DNA of 10,677 nt, taken from the NCBI GenBank assembly GCA_021777285.1, contig JAJYDR010000080.1, positions 1 through 10,677 on the forward strand, written 5' to 3'. The translations under genes and the position numbers were made by a program. Positions 1 to 5,180 of this stretch are shown piece after piece. The stretch comes from Actinomycetes bacterium. GTDB lineage: Bacteria; Actinomycetota; Acidimicrobiia; Acidimicrobiales; RAAP-2. Within the stretch, counting starts at the first letter, position 1. The number at the start of each line of letters is the position of its first letter. Under the pieces are notes generated by a model. That model had not been told where the DNA came from. It saw only the letters and a program-made list of their open reading frames with translations, and did not search any database.

Positions 1-474
1 CATGGTGATCAGTTGCAGGGAGGGGTCTCGGTCCATGGTAATCAACTCGCCGGTGGCGACGAATCCCAGCTTGTCGTAGAACCGCCGTGCGCGCGCGACC
101 GTCGAGGTGACGTGCAGGTAGAGCGCGTCGCCACCCTGGGCGCGCGCCCAGCCGGCCACGGCGTCCACGAGCGCGTCGGCGAGTCCGGTGCCGCGCGCGG
201 CGGGCGTCACGAACATCCCGTAGAGCCAGTGCGTCGCCGGGTAGCGCTCGTTCCACCCGCCCGAGGCGATGCCGGCGGGTTGGCCCCCGTGGTAGCCGAG
301 GTAGAAGTTCCAGTCGGCGGCCATGGTGGCCCAACGCCGGTCCGGCCATGTGCTCGCGTCATCGAACGTCGAGCCGAAGGCGTCGGGCGTGTCGCGCAGC
401 GCCTCGAGGCGTAGCGCCCGCAACACCGCGGCGTCGCGCACCGCGCACCGACGTACGAGCAACGCCTCAGGCAT
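1..474 (-). CDS. GNAT-family N-acetyltransferase (3' end outside the window)
   Basis: The minus-strand frame is open from the ATG at 474 to the window edge (158 codons, no stop), so the C-terminus is missing. The protein begins MPEALLVRRCAVRDAAVLRA, a typical GNAT N-terminal strand and helix, followed by LEALRDTPDAFGSTFDD at about residues 24-40, which is common in RimI-like GNAT proteins. The acetyl-CoA-binding motif A is VTPAARGTGLADALV near residues 89-103, with the R-G-T-G-L pyrophosphate loop. The end motif ARRFYDKLGFVATGEL is the usual GNAT C-terminal strand and helix. GNAT enzymes move an acetyl group from acetyl-CoA to an amine; the substrate here cannot be read from sequence. The start overlaps the stop of the PaiB-like gene by 8 bases, implying translational coupling. 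It lacks obvious likeness to PaiA itself, although a PaiB neighbour invites the comparison. Confidence 0.9.
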   Translation of the reverse strand, partial: MPEALLVRRCAVRDAAVLRALRLEALRDTPDAFGSTFDDASTWPDRRWATMAADWNFYLGYHGGQPAGIASGGWNERYPATHWLYGMFVTPAARGTGLADALVDAVAGWARAQGGDALYLHVTSTVARARRFYDKLGFVATGELITMDRDPSLQLITM

Positions 475-1078
475 CGCCCATCCACCGTGCGACCTCGCGT
501 TCAGCGAGGGTGCCCTCGGCCAACGCACGACGAACCTCGTCGTGGTCGACCTCGGGCCGGTTCTGGGAGAGCTTCGCCTTGCCCTCGATCGAGGTCACAG
601 TCATCGAGATCCCCACAATCGCGCGCACTTGGCGGTCGATGAACTCGTCGGGGGCGTCACTCACGCGCCACGGCGCCTCGGCGGAGGACTCGAAGTGCTC
701 CGTCTGGCGTTCGGCCTGTGAACGGGTCCACGTGGGGTCATCGTGAACGCGCACCGTCCCTCGGACCTCGGCGGCGACGTAGTTCCACGTCGGCACGACC
801 CCCGGCGCGGTCAAGCGGCTCGGGTAGTGGCGCGGCGAGACGTACGTACTCGCGGCGAGCACGAGAAGCAGGACCTCGTCCCCGTCCGCGTCGCGCCACC
901 AGTCATTCGCCCGCGCGACGTGCGTGGAGATGGTGCGGCGATCCTCGTCGACCACGATGGGTGCGAACACGCTGAGCAGCCCCGACGCGCTCGGGCGCAC
1001 GTAGAACCCCGCGCCCGCCTCATTGACCATTGACCACGCGTCGTCATCGTCGAGTTTGAAACTGGGCAGGGTGTACAT
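467..1078 (-). CDS. PaiB-type FMN-binding negative transcriptional regulator
   Basis: This 203-residue protein matches the PaiB/FMN_bind_2 family over its whole length, at the usual family size. Diagnostic stretches are MYTLPSFKLDD at the start, the core VPTWNYVAAEVRGTVRV at about 94-110, EAPWRVSDAPDEFI near 134-147, and the C-terminal ITS-like block IEGKAKLSQNRPEVD. The family has a split-barrel, flavin-reductase-like fold. In Bacillus subtilis, PaiB acts with the acetyltransferase PaiA in repressing sporulation and degradative enzymes; whether this copy binds DNA is unknown, as it has no separate helix-turn-helix. The ATG start at 1078 is supported by an AGAGAGGA ribosome site 7-8 bases upstream. 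It is the first gene of a two-gene unit with the downstream GNAT enzyme, so a regulator-acetyltransferase pairing like paiAB, in reversed order, is the natural reading. Function beyond the family is inference. Confidence 0.9.
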   Translation of the reverse strand: MYTLPSFKLDDDDAWSMVNEAGAGFYVRPSASGLLSVFAPIVVDEDRRTISTHVARANDWWRDADGDEVLLLVLAASTYVSPRHYPSRLTAPGVVPTWNYVAAEVRGTVRVHDDPTWTRSQAERQTEHFESSAEAPWRVSDAPDEFIDRQVRAIVGISMTVTSIEGKAKLSQNRPEVDHDEVRRALAEGTLAEREVARWMGDA

Positions 1079-1256
1079 GGCACCGTCCTCTCTTCACGTC
1101 ACGTCGCTGCGCCCGAGCCACGGGTGCGTCCAACTTGAAACAACAAACTACGCACCTGGCGCGAGTCCACACTCGTCGAGGTCGCCGAGTGCACCCGCGC
1201 CGACACCGACGACGAGGTCCCTGGTGTCACGTCGACGTCGCGGCGATGCGGTGGGG
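1079..1256. other. Intergenic region: end of GntR operon and promoter area of the PaiB-like gene
   Basis: No gene is visible here. Read on the minus strand, the first part holds an imperfect hairpin with perfect 6-base arms GACACC (1202-1207) and GGTGTC (1223-1228) and a 15-base loop. It has no T-run, so it is only a weak candidate terminator for the GntR operon. A smaller hairpin has arms 1162-1166 and 1171-1175. The only AT-rich patch is 1130-1150; on the minus strand it contains TAGTTT (1145-1150), which fits the TANNNT -10 pattern and would give a leader of about 60 bases before the PaiB-like start. No convincing -35 box is seen. A short direct repeat, ACGTC twice at 1096-1105, lies close to the start codon. 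Confidence 0.4.
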
Positions 1257-2030
1257 CTAGGCCGTGGTCCGTGGGGTCACCTCCGCGGCGATGGTCGTCG
1301 TCGTGCCGGCGGGCCACTGCGCGAGCAAGCTGTAGCGGTCCCCGCGGATCAGGCTGCGGCGCCACTCGACGGGGGTCTCACCGGCCAGCACCAGTCGTTC
1401 GATGGAGAAGGCGGCGACGCCCTCGCTCAGGGCGAGCAGTTCGCGCTCCTGCGCTGAGGGGACCAGCGGGCGGATCCGCTCCCAGCCGCCGGTGATGCGC
1501 GCCGCGCCGTGTGTCGCCAGGACGTCATAGACGCTGCCGTGTGTGAGGTCCTCCGTGAGCAGCGCGTCGGCGAGGGGTGCGGGCAGCCACGATCGGTCCC
1601 AGGCGATCGGCTCAGCGCCCGCGAAGCGCAACCGCTCGAGGAAGACCACCGTGCTGTCCACGGCGACCCCCAGCTCGCGAGCCACCTCCGCGGGGGCGGT
1701 GGTGTGGGTCGCCGCGCGCACCTCGCTTCGCTCGTCGATCCCCTGGGAGCGCATCGACGACGCGAGGCTGTAGAGGGAGTGGAGCGGCTGTTCGAGGATG
1801 GGGGTGGTGAGCGACGTGCCCCGGCCACGTTGTCGCACGAGCAGGCCGTCGCTCGCGAGTCGGCGTACCGCCTCACGCACGGTGTGACGACTGACGTCGT
1901 AGTCGCGGGTGAGCTCCTCATCGGTCGGGAAGCGCTCCTCGAACTCACCGTCCACGAGACGGCGGCGTAGGTCGTCGGTGATCTGAGCCCACAACGGCAG
2001 CGGACTCGACCGATCGGGTACCGCGACCAC
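1257..2030 (-). CDS. GntR-family transcriptional regulator, HutC/UTRA subfamily
   Basis: The 257-residue protein has the standard two-domain layout. The N-terminal winged helix-turn-helix spans about residues 10-75, with LPLWAQITDDLRRRLVDGEF, then FPTDEELTRDYDVSRHTVRE (the recognition helix region) and the wing LLVRQRGRGTSL. The C-terminal UTRA ligand-binding domain covers about 85-245, with typical stretches VVFLERLRFAGAEPIAWDRS and FSIERLVLAGETPVEWRRSL. Length is normal for HutC/FarR-like repressors, which bind DNA as dimers and release it on binding a small metabolite. The GTG start at 2030 lies one base after the stop of the DUF1634 gene, with no strong ribosome site, so it is probably read by re-initiation. 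As the last gene of the transporter operon it probably controls that operon; a GTACGTAC palindrome over the operon promoter is a possible operator. Ligand unknown. Confidence 0.93.
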   Translation of the reverse strand: MVAVPDRSSPLPLWAQITDDLRRRLVDGEFEERFPTDEELTRDYDVSRHTVREAVRRLASDGLLVRQRGRGTSLTTPILEQPLHSLYSLASSMRSQGIDERSEVRAATHTTAPAEVARELGVAVDSTVVFLERLRFAGAEPIAWDRSWLPAPLADALLTEDLTHGSVYDVLATHGAARITGGWERIRPLVPSAQERELLALSEGVAAFSIERLVLAGETPVEWRRSLIRGDRYSLLAQWPAGTTTTIAAEVTPRTTA

Positions 2031-2031
2031 G

Positions 2032-2532
2032 TCAGAGCCCCGCGAGGAAGAACGACGCGATCAGCACCACGAGCACGAAGAGCGTGACGAGGGCCATGGG
2101 GATGTCCTTCTCGTAGAAGAAGGAGACGACGCCCACCGCGACGCGCAAGATGGGCGTCAAGATGAGCAGGAACACGCCGAGCACGACGATCCCCCGCCCG
2201 TCACCGTGGGTCAGCGATCGACGCAACTGACCCAGCGTGTGGGGGAACGGCGTGGAGCGCGAGGTGAGCGTCTTGTAGGACGCATGTCCGGTGATCGAGG
2301 TGTAGTCACCGTGGTGGTAGAACATCACGCCCAGCCCGATGGCGATCACGCTGACGCTCAGGATCACGCCGACGCGCAGCACGAGGCTGATCGCGAACTC
2401 GATCTTGCGGATCTTCTCTTCCATCGCGGCGACCTGCGCCGCGCTCAGGTTACGGTGACGACCCGACACCTGCAGGTCGCCCTCGGGCGTCACGTTCTCC
2501 TGCGGGTCGGGGCCCGGACTCTGTCGCGTCAT
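2032..2532 (-). CDS. DUF1634-family small membrane protein, partner of the TSUP transporter
   Basis: This is a protein of about 166 residues with a charged cytoplasmic-looking N-terminus of about 40 residues and three hydrophobic segments: roughly 45-73 (FAISLVLRVGVILSVSVIAI), 114-138 (GIVVLGVFLLILTPILRVAV) and 146-166 (MALVTLFVLVVLIASFFLAG). The pattern, including the L-T-P-I-L-R-V motif in segment two, matches DUF1634, a family of unknown function commonly found next to TauE/SafE permeases, as here. It presumably forms part of, or modulates, the transporter; that is inference. Two starts are possible: ATG at 2532, overlapping the TSUP stop by one base (TGATG), or GTG one codon earlier at 2535, overlapping by four. 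I chose the ATG. The stop lies one base before the GntR start, so the three genes form one transcription unit. Confidence 0.85.
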   Translation of the reverse strand: MTRQSPGPDPQENVTPEGDLQVSGRHRNLSAAQVAAMEEKIRKIEFAISLVLRVGVILSVSVIAIGLGVMFYHHGDYTSITGHASYKTLTSRSTPFPHTLGQLRRSLTHGDGRGIVVLGVFLLILTPILRVAVGVVSFFYEKDIPMALVTLFVLVVLIASFFLAGL

Positions 2533-3371
2533 CACGGGAACAGCCCCTTCTGCAACATCTCGAGCGAGATCACCACGAGCACGCCGACGAAGAGCAACCG
2601 GACCGTGCGACTCGTGATCCGCCCGAGGACACGGGCGCCGAACGTGGCGCCGAGCAGCACCCCCGCGGCGACCGGGGCGGCGATGATCGGGTCGATCTGA
2701 CCACGGATGAAATAGACGCCCGCGCTCGCGGCCGCGGTGACACCGATCATGAAGTTACTGGTGGCAGTGGAGACCTTCATGGGCAGGTGCATGGCAGCGT
2801 CCATCGCTGGCACCTTGAGGGCTCCCGAACCGATCCCGAGCAACGCACTCACCAGGCCCGCGATGTACATGAGGACCAGCCCGAGTTTGGTCCCCGAGAC
2901 CTTGTAGGTGATCTCGCGGCCCTCGGCCTCGTCGTAGTACGAGCCATGGAGGTTGAAGTAGTTGGCGATGCGGTCGTTCGAGACCGCCAGCAGTTGGTCC
3001 TCGTGGCGCTTGCGGTAGGTGATCACCGAGGAGTAGGCGAGGACGACGCCGAAGAAGGCGAAGAGGAAGCGCTCGGGCAGCAGGGTGGCCAGGTAGGCAC
3101 CGCTCAGCGCCCCGGTGGTGGTCGCGACCTCGAGGAACATCCCCGCGCGCAGGTTGGTCATGCGTTCGCGGACGTAGGCGGCGGCGGCGCCACTGGAAGT
3201 GGCGATGACCGACACGATGCTGGCGCCGATGGCGAGTCGGATGTTCACGCCGTAGAAGATGGTCAGGACCGGCACGATCACGACCCCACCGCCGAGGCCG
3301 ACGAGCGACCCGAGGACACCGGCCGCCACTGAGATCAGGGCGAGCGAGACGACAAAGTCCAACGGTGTCAC
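2532..3371 (-). CDS. TauE/SafE (TSUP) family membrane permease
   Basis: The 279-residue protein shows the two-fold repeat of the TSUP family. The first half carries GVLGSLVGLGGGVVIVPVLT at about residues 18-37 and the second ALLGIGSGALKVPAMD at about 176-191; both are the glycine-rich, proline-ended helices that mark the family. About eight hydrophobic segments can be counted. A hydrophilic insert of about 40 residues (roughly 120-160, including LHGSYYDEAEGREITYKVSG) separates the halves and is probably cytoplasmic. TSUP members move small anions, often sulfur compounds such as sulfite, sulfoacetate or thiosulfate, but substrates cannot be read from the motif alone. The GTG start at 3371 lies directly behind a -10-like TACAAT with only six bases between, which fits a leaderless transcript and explains why no ribosome site is seen. 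It heads an operon with a DUF1634 protein and a GntR repressor. Confidence 0.92.
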   Translation of the reverse strand: MTPLDFVVSLALISVAAGVLGSLVGLGGGVVIVPVLTIFYGVNIRLAIGASIVSVIATSSGAAAAYVRERMTNLRAGMFLEVATTTGALSGAYLATLLPERFLFAFFGVVLAYSSVITYRKRHEDQLLAVSNDRIANYFNLHGSYYDEAEGREITYKVSGTKLGLVLMYIAGLVSALLGIGSGALKVPAMDAAMHLPMKVSTATSNFMIGVTAAASAGVYFIRGQIDPIIAAPVAAGVLLGATFGARVLGRITSRTVRLLFVGVLVVISLEMLQKGLFP

Positions 3372-3377
3372 TGCTCA

Positions 3378-3417
3378 ATTGTACGTACTTACGGATACAC
3401 ACACAAATCAATGTCAA
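3378..3417 (-). promoter_or_regulatory. Promoter of the TSUP-DUF1634-GntR operon, with overlapping palindrome
   Basis: On the minus strand TACAAT (3378-3383) matches the -10 consensus at five of six positions. Seventeen bases upstream is TTGTGT (3401-3406), a weak -35. The -10 ends six bases before the GTG, so transcription would begin at or next to the start codon. A perfect TTGACA (3412-3417) lies further upstream but is 28 bases from TACAAT, so it would need a different -10. The palindrome GTACGTAC (3381-3388) overlaps the -10; its GT...AC ends fit the general GntR operator pattern and its position would block RNA polymerase. The binding protein is inferred. Confidence 0.5.
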
Positions 3418-3591
3418 CAACGCCCAGATCGGCTCGAAACGCCGAACGTGCACGGCCCGTCCGTCGAGCACCTGAAGAGCCACAGGCGGCCCCGCACCGT
3501 CCACGTGGCTCGCTCTTCGTGGCGAGGCCTATCCCCCAGGCCACGACGTCGTGAACGCTCGAGCCTTGGGGCGCGGCCCTCGCCGACGCGT
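3418..3591. other. Intergenic region with hairpins downstream of the small cysteine protein
   Basis: I see no credible gene here; the open frames are continuations of frames opposite known genes. Two stem-loops are present. One has arms at 3474-3483 and 3505-3518 that pair over 10 bases (GAAGA/TCTTC plus GCCAC/GTGGC) with a four-base bulge. The other has perfect 5-base arms GGCCT and AGGCC near 3526-3542. They lie downstream of the minus-strand cysteine protein gene and could end its transcript, but neither is followed by a T-run in that direction. Confidence 0.35.
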
Positions 3592-3768
3592 CTAGCGCTC
3601 GCGGCAGGTCAGTTCGTGGTCCGGACCATCGATGATCGAACCGCAGCGCGAACAGACGTACTGGATCCAGCACACGGGATCGCCCCCGAGCTCGTCGGCT
3701 TCGTCGTCGTAACGGCGGCGAACCTCGGCCGATAATTCGCTGCCTTGGTCGCGGTCATGTGTCCCCAC
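3592..3768 (-). CDS. Small cysteine-rich protein, possible zinc ribbon or knuckle (58 residues)
   Basis: A minus-strand frame runs from GTG at 3768 to TAG at 3592-3594. The protein starts with a charged helical part (ELSAEVRRRYDDEADELGGD, about residues 11-30) and ends with a cysteine cluster, CWIQYVCSRCGSI followed by DGPDHELTCRER. Cysteines are at 33, 39, 42 and 55, with a histidine at 51. The C-x2-C followed by H/C suggests a small metal-binding knuckle; this is inferred from spacing only. GTG is the only possible start, since an in-frame TAG lies four codons upstream. The bases TAGGGT before it can be read as a leaderless -10 (TANNNT, six bases from the GTG) or as an AGGG ribosome site. 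I do not recognise the family. The residue make-up and ordered cysteines argue for a real gene rather than a chance frame. Confidence 0.6.
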   Translation of the reverse strand: MGTHDRDQGSELSAEVRRRYDDEADELGGDPVCWIQYVCSRCGSIIDGPDHELTCRER

Positions 3769-3774
3769 GTCGCA

Positions 3775-3780
3775 ACCCTA
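3775..3780 (-). promoter_or_regulatory. Possible leaderless -10 box of the small cysteine protein
   Basis: The minus-strand hexamer TAGGGT fits TANNNT and ends six bases before the GTG at 3768. No -35 box is visible at the usual distance. The same bases could instead act as an AGGG ribosome site, so the call is uncertain. Confidence 0.35.
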
Positions 3781-3861
3781 GACCTGGCTGCGCGCTCGTG
3801 GTACCGCGTCAGCGCACGCGACGAGCCGCCGCCAGGGCCAAAAGGCCTTCGCGCATGTCGG

Positions 3862-3877
3862 TAGTCTCGATACCGTG
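3862..3877 (+). promoter_or_regulatory. Possible leaderless -10 box upstream of the secreted-protein gene
   Basis: TAGTCT (3862-3867) fits TANNNT and is followed by seven bases and then GTG (3875-3877), the spacing seen at leaderless starts. The GTG opens a 77-codon frame (to 4108) rich in arginine, tryptophan and histidine that does not look like a folded protein and overlaps the secreted-protein start. The box may simply drive that gene with a leader of about 160 bases. No -35 box is seen. Confidence 0.35.
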
Positions 3878-3941
3878 ACAGAAGCGGTGGCAGAGACACT
3901 GCGACGAGTGAAGCCATGTGCCCGTTGGACCAGGTCGGCAC

Positions 3942-3990
3942 AGAGCGCCTGGACCATCCGGACGGCGCGCGTAGTGCGCTCTCGCCCTTT
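3942..3990 (+). terminator. Hairpin followed by T-run in the leader of the secreted-protein gene
   Basis: AGAGCGC (3942-3948) and GCGCTCT (3976-3982) are perfect 7-base inverted arms around a GC-rich 27-base loop, followed after CGCCC by TTTT. The layout resembles an intrinsic terminator or attenuator, about 45 bases before the GTG at 4033. The loop is long and the T-run short, so this could be chance in GC-rich DNA. Confidence 0.3.
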
Positions 3991-4032
3991 TCATCGTCAC
4001 CCCCGTCATCGCGTCTCGGAAGGAGATTCGTC

Positions 4033-4425
4033 GTGCGTAACAAGATCCCCCTGCTCTTACTGGCGATGCTCTCGGCGCTGGCACTCGGCGGACTCGTACT
4101 GTCGTTGAGCGAGATCCAACCGAACCGCCAGGTCACCGCCACGTTCTGCGGACAGACCTCCTCGACGCCGCGCTCGATCGTCGTCAGCTGCGCCGACGCG
4201 AACTACGGCTTCACGAACCTCGCGTGGGAGCAATGGGGCAACCCGGTGACCTACGGCCACGGGATCAAGTACGTGAACGACTGCACGCCCACCTGTGCGG
4301 CGGGGACCTTCAAGAAGACCTCGGTCACGATCGAGCTCTACAACCTGCGCGACAACCGCTACCACACGTTGAACGGCGTCGGCTTCAACGCCGGCGTGGA
4401 CAACCGTCCGATCCAACTCGGCTGA
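4033..4425 (+). CDS. Small secreted protein of unknown function
   Basis: The 130-residue product starts with a classic signal sequence: MRNKIPLLLLAMLSALALGG and onward, that is two basic residues and a hydrophobic core to about residue 26. The mature part has cysteines in FCGQTSSTPRSIVVSCADAN and in NDCTPTCAAGTF, with WEQWG between them, and ends VGFNAGVDNRPIQLG. The pattern S-C-A-D-A-N-Y-G ... W ... W-G ... N-D-C-T-P-x-C-A-x-G recurs in small exported actinobacterial proteins of unknown role, which I recognise by motif only. Two disulfides are likely. The GTG at 4033 is chosen over an in-frame ATG at 3916 because a strong AAGGAGA ribosome site lies six bases before it and the signal peptide begins there. 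It stands alone between the divergent cysteine protein and the oxidoreductase operon, with its own leader. An anchored rather than cleaved form is possible; no clear lipobox is seen. Confidence 0.85.
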   Translation: MRNKIPLLLLAMLSALALGGLVLSLSEIQPNRQVTATFCGQTSSTPRSIVVSCADANYGFTNLAWEQWGNPVTYGHGIKYVNDCTPTCAAGTFKKTSVTIELYNLRDNRYHTLNGVGFNAGVDNRPIQLG

Positions 4426-4589
4426 AGTCCTCACGCAATCGCAGGTACTGTCACCGCCCCTACGGGTCCAACAGTGACGAAAGGCCCTCCGCCACCGCGA
4501 AGAACCTGCGATACCGTCTGACCGAGTGCTTCGACGGCGTTGTCGCGTACCGCGCCGGCGCAGCGACGAACGAGTGGGCTGGTGGTCGC
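4426..4589. promoter_or_regulatory. Leader and control region of the 2-oxoacid oxidoreductase operon
   Basis: No gene is seen here. The perfect 9-base inverted repeat ATCGCAGGT (4438-4446) and ACCTGCGAT (4504-4512) encloses 57 bases that hold two mutually exclusive short stems: ACTGT/ACAGT (4447-4451, 4471-4475) and GTCAC/GTGAC (4450-4454, 4474-4478). A second hairpin nearer the gene pairs 4539-4546 with 4563-4571 around the palindrome GCGCCGGCGC. The promoter of the operon should lie here, but I find no convincing -35/-10 pair; GATACC at 4510-4515 is a weak -10 candidate. The first stem could also end the secreted-protein transcript. Confidence 0.35.
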
Positions 4590-5180
4590 ATGTTTCAGGT
4601 ACGTATCCATGGTCGCGGCGGCCAGGGGGTGGTCACCGCTGCGGAGTTGCTCTCCGTCGCCGCCTTCAACGAAGGTCGTCACGCCCAGGCCTTCCCGAGC
4701 TTCGGCTCGGAGCGGACCGGTGCGCCCGTCGTGTCCTACTGCCGTCTGGACGACCGCGAGATTCGAACTCGCGAACCAATCATGGCCCCCGACGCCGTCA
4801 TCGTCCAAGACGTCACCCTGATCCACCAGGTCGACCTGTTCGGCGGCCTCGTCGAGGACGGCTACGTCCTCATCAACACGTCACGCACCTTCGAGGAGCT
4901 CGGGCTGGATGACCTCAGCGAGCGGTTCCGTCCCGAGCGCCTGATGACCTGCCCCGCGACGGAGCTCGCTATCGAACACGTCGGGCGCGCCGTGCCCAAC
5001 GCCGCCCTGCTCGGGGCCTTCGCCGCGCTCACCGGCCAAGTCCCGCTCCTCGCGATCGGCGTCGCGATCCGCGAACGGTTCCACGGTCCGGTCGGCGAGC
5101 GCAACGCCGCCGCCGCGAGCGCGGCCTTCGACCACGTGACACGAGAAATGGAGGCGGCCGCCCGTGCTTCGTCAACTTGA
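4590..5180 (+). CDS. porC: 2-oxoacid:ferredoxin oxidoreductase, gamma subunit (PorC/KorC-like)
   Basis: The 196-residue protein opens MFQVRIHGRGGQGVVTAAEL, the defining gamma-subunit motif (HGRGGQGV), then has FPSFGSERTGAPVVSYCRLD near residues 38-57, which is the second conserved block. The family length is about 180-200 residues, so this is complete. The gamma subunit of pyruvate- and other 2-oxoacid:ferredoxin oxidoreductases is a structural domain thought to help bind coenzyme A; in two-subunit enzymes it is fused to the alpha chain, here it is separate. The ATG at 4590 places the motif at the N-terminus as usual; only weak ribosome-site bases (GGTGG) precede it. Its end overlaps the alpha-subunit start by 17 bases. 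It is the first gene of the four-gene operon. The exact 2-oxoacid used is not fixed by this subunit, so the symbol reflects the pyruvate-like alpha chain. Confidence 0.92.
   Translation: MFQVRIHGRGGQGVVTAAELLSVAAFNEGRHAQAFPSFGSERTGAPVVSYCRLDDREIRTREPIMAPDAVIVQDVTLIHQVDLFGGLVEDGYVLINTSRTFEELGLDDLSERFRPERLMTCPATELAIEHVGRAVPNAALLGAFAALTGQVPLLAIGVAIRERFHGPVGERNAAAASAAFDHVTREMEAAARASST

Noticed and set aside
207..485. Minus-strand 92-codon frame overlapping the acetyltransferase in another frame.
   Set aside because: Arginine- and cysteine-rich shadow; the neighbouring frame gives a clean GNAT protein.
2755..3504. Minus-strand frame of 249 codons overlapping the transporter gene in another frame and extending upstream of it.
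   Set aside because: Its product is rich in arginine and proline with no domain, while the overlapping frame encodes a clear TSUP transporter.
3916..4032. Upstream in-frame extension of the secreted protein from an ATG at 3916.
   Set aside because: It would put a polar 39-residue stretch before the signal peptide, and the strong ribosome site is at 4021-4026, before the GTG at 4033.
3809..4084. Minus-strand frame of 91 codons across the space before the secreted-protein gene.
   Set aside because: Random-looking composition, no ribosome site, and it runs opposite the signal-peptide region.
3875..4108. Plus-strand 77-codon frame starting at a GTG behind a possible leaderless box.
   Set aside because: The product is arginine-, histidine- and tryptophan-rich without a protein-like pattern, and it overlaps the start of the secreted-protein gene in another frame. 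Kept only as a possible leader element.
4755..4773. Sequence like a tRNA T-arm on the minus strand: 6-base arms CGCGAG/CTCGCG around a 7-base TTCGAAT loop.
   Set aside because: It lies inside the gamma-subunit gene, encodes a normal stretch of that protein, and has no acceptor, D or anticodon arms around it.
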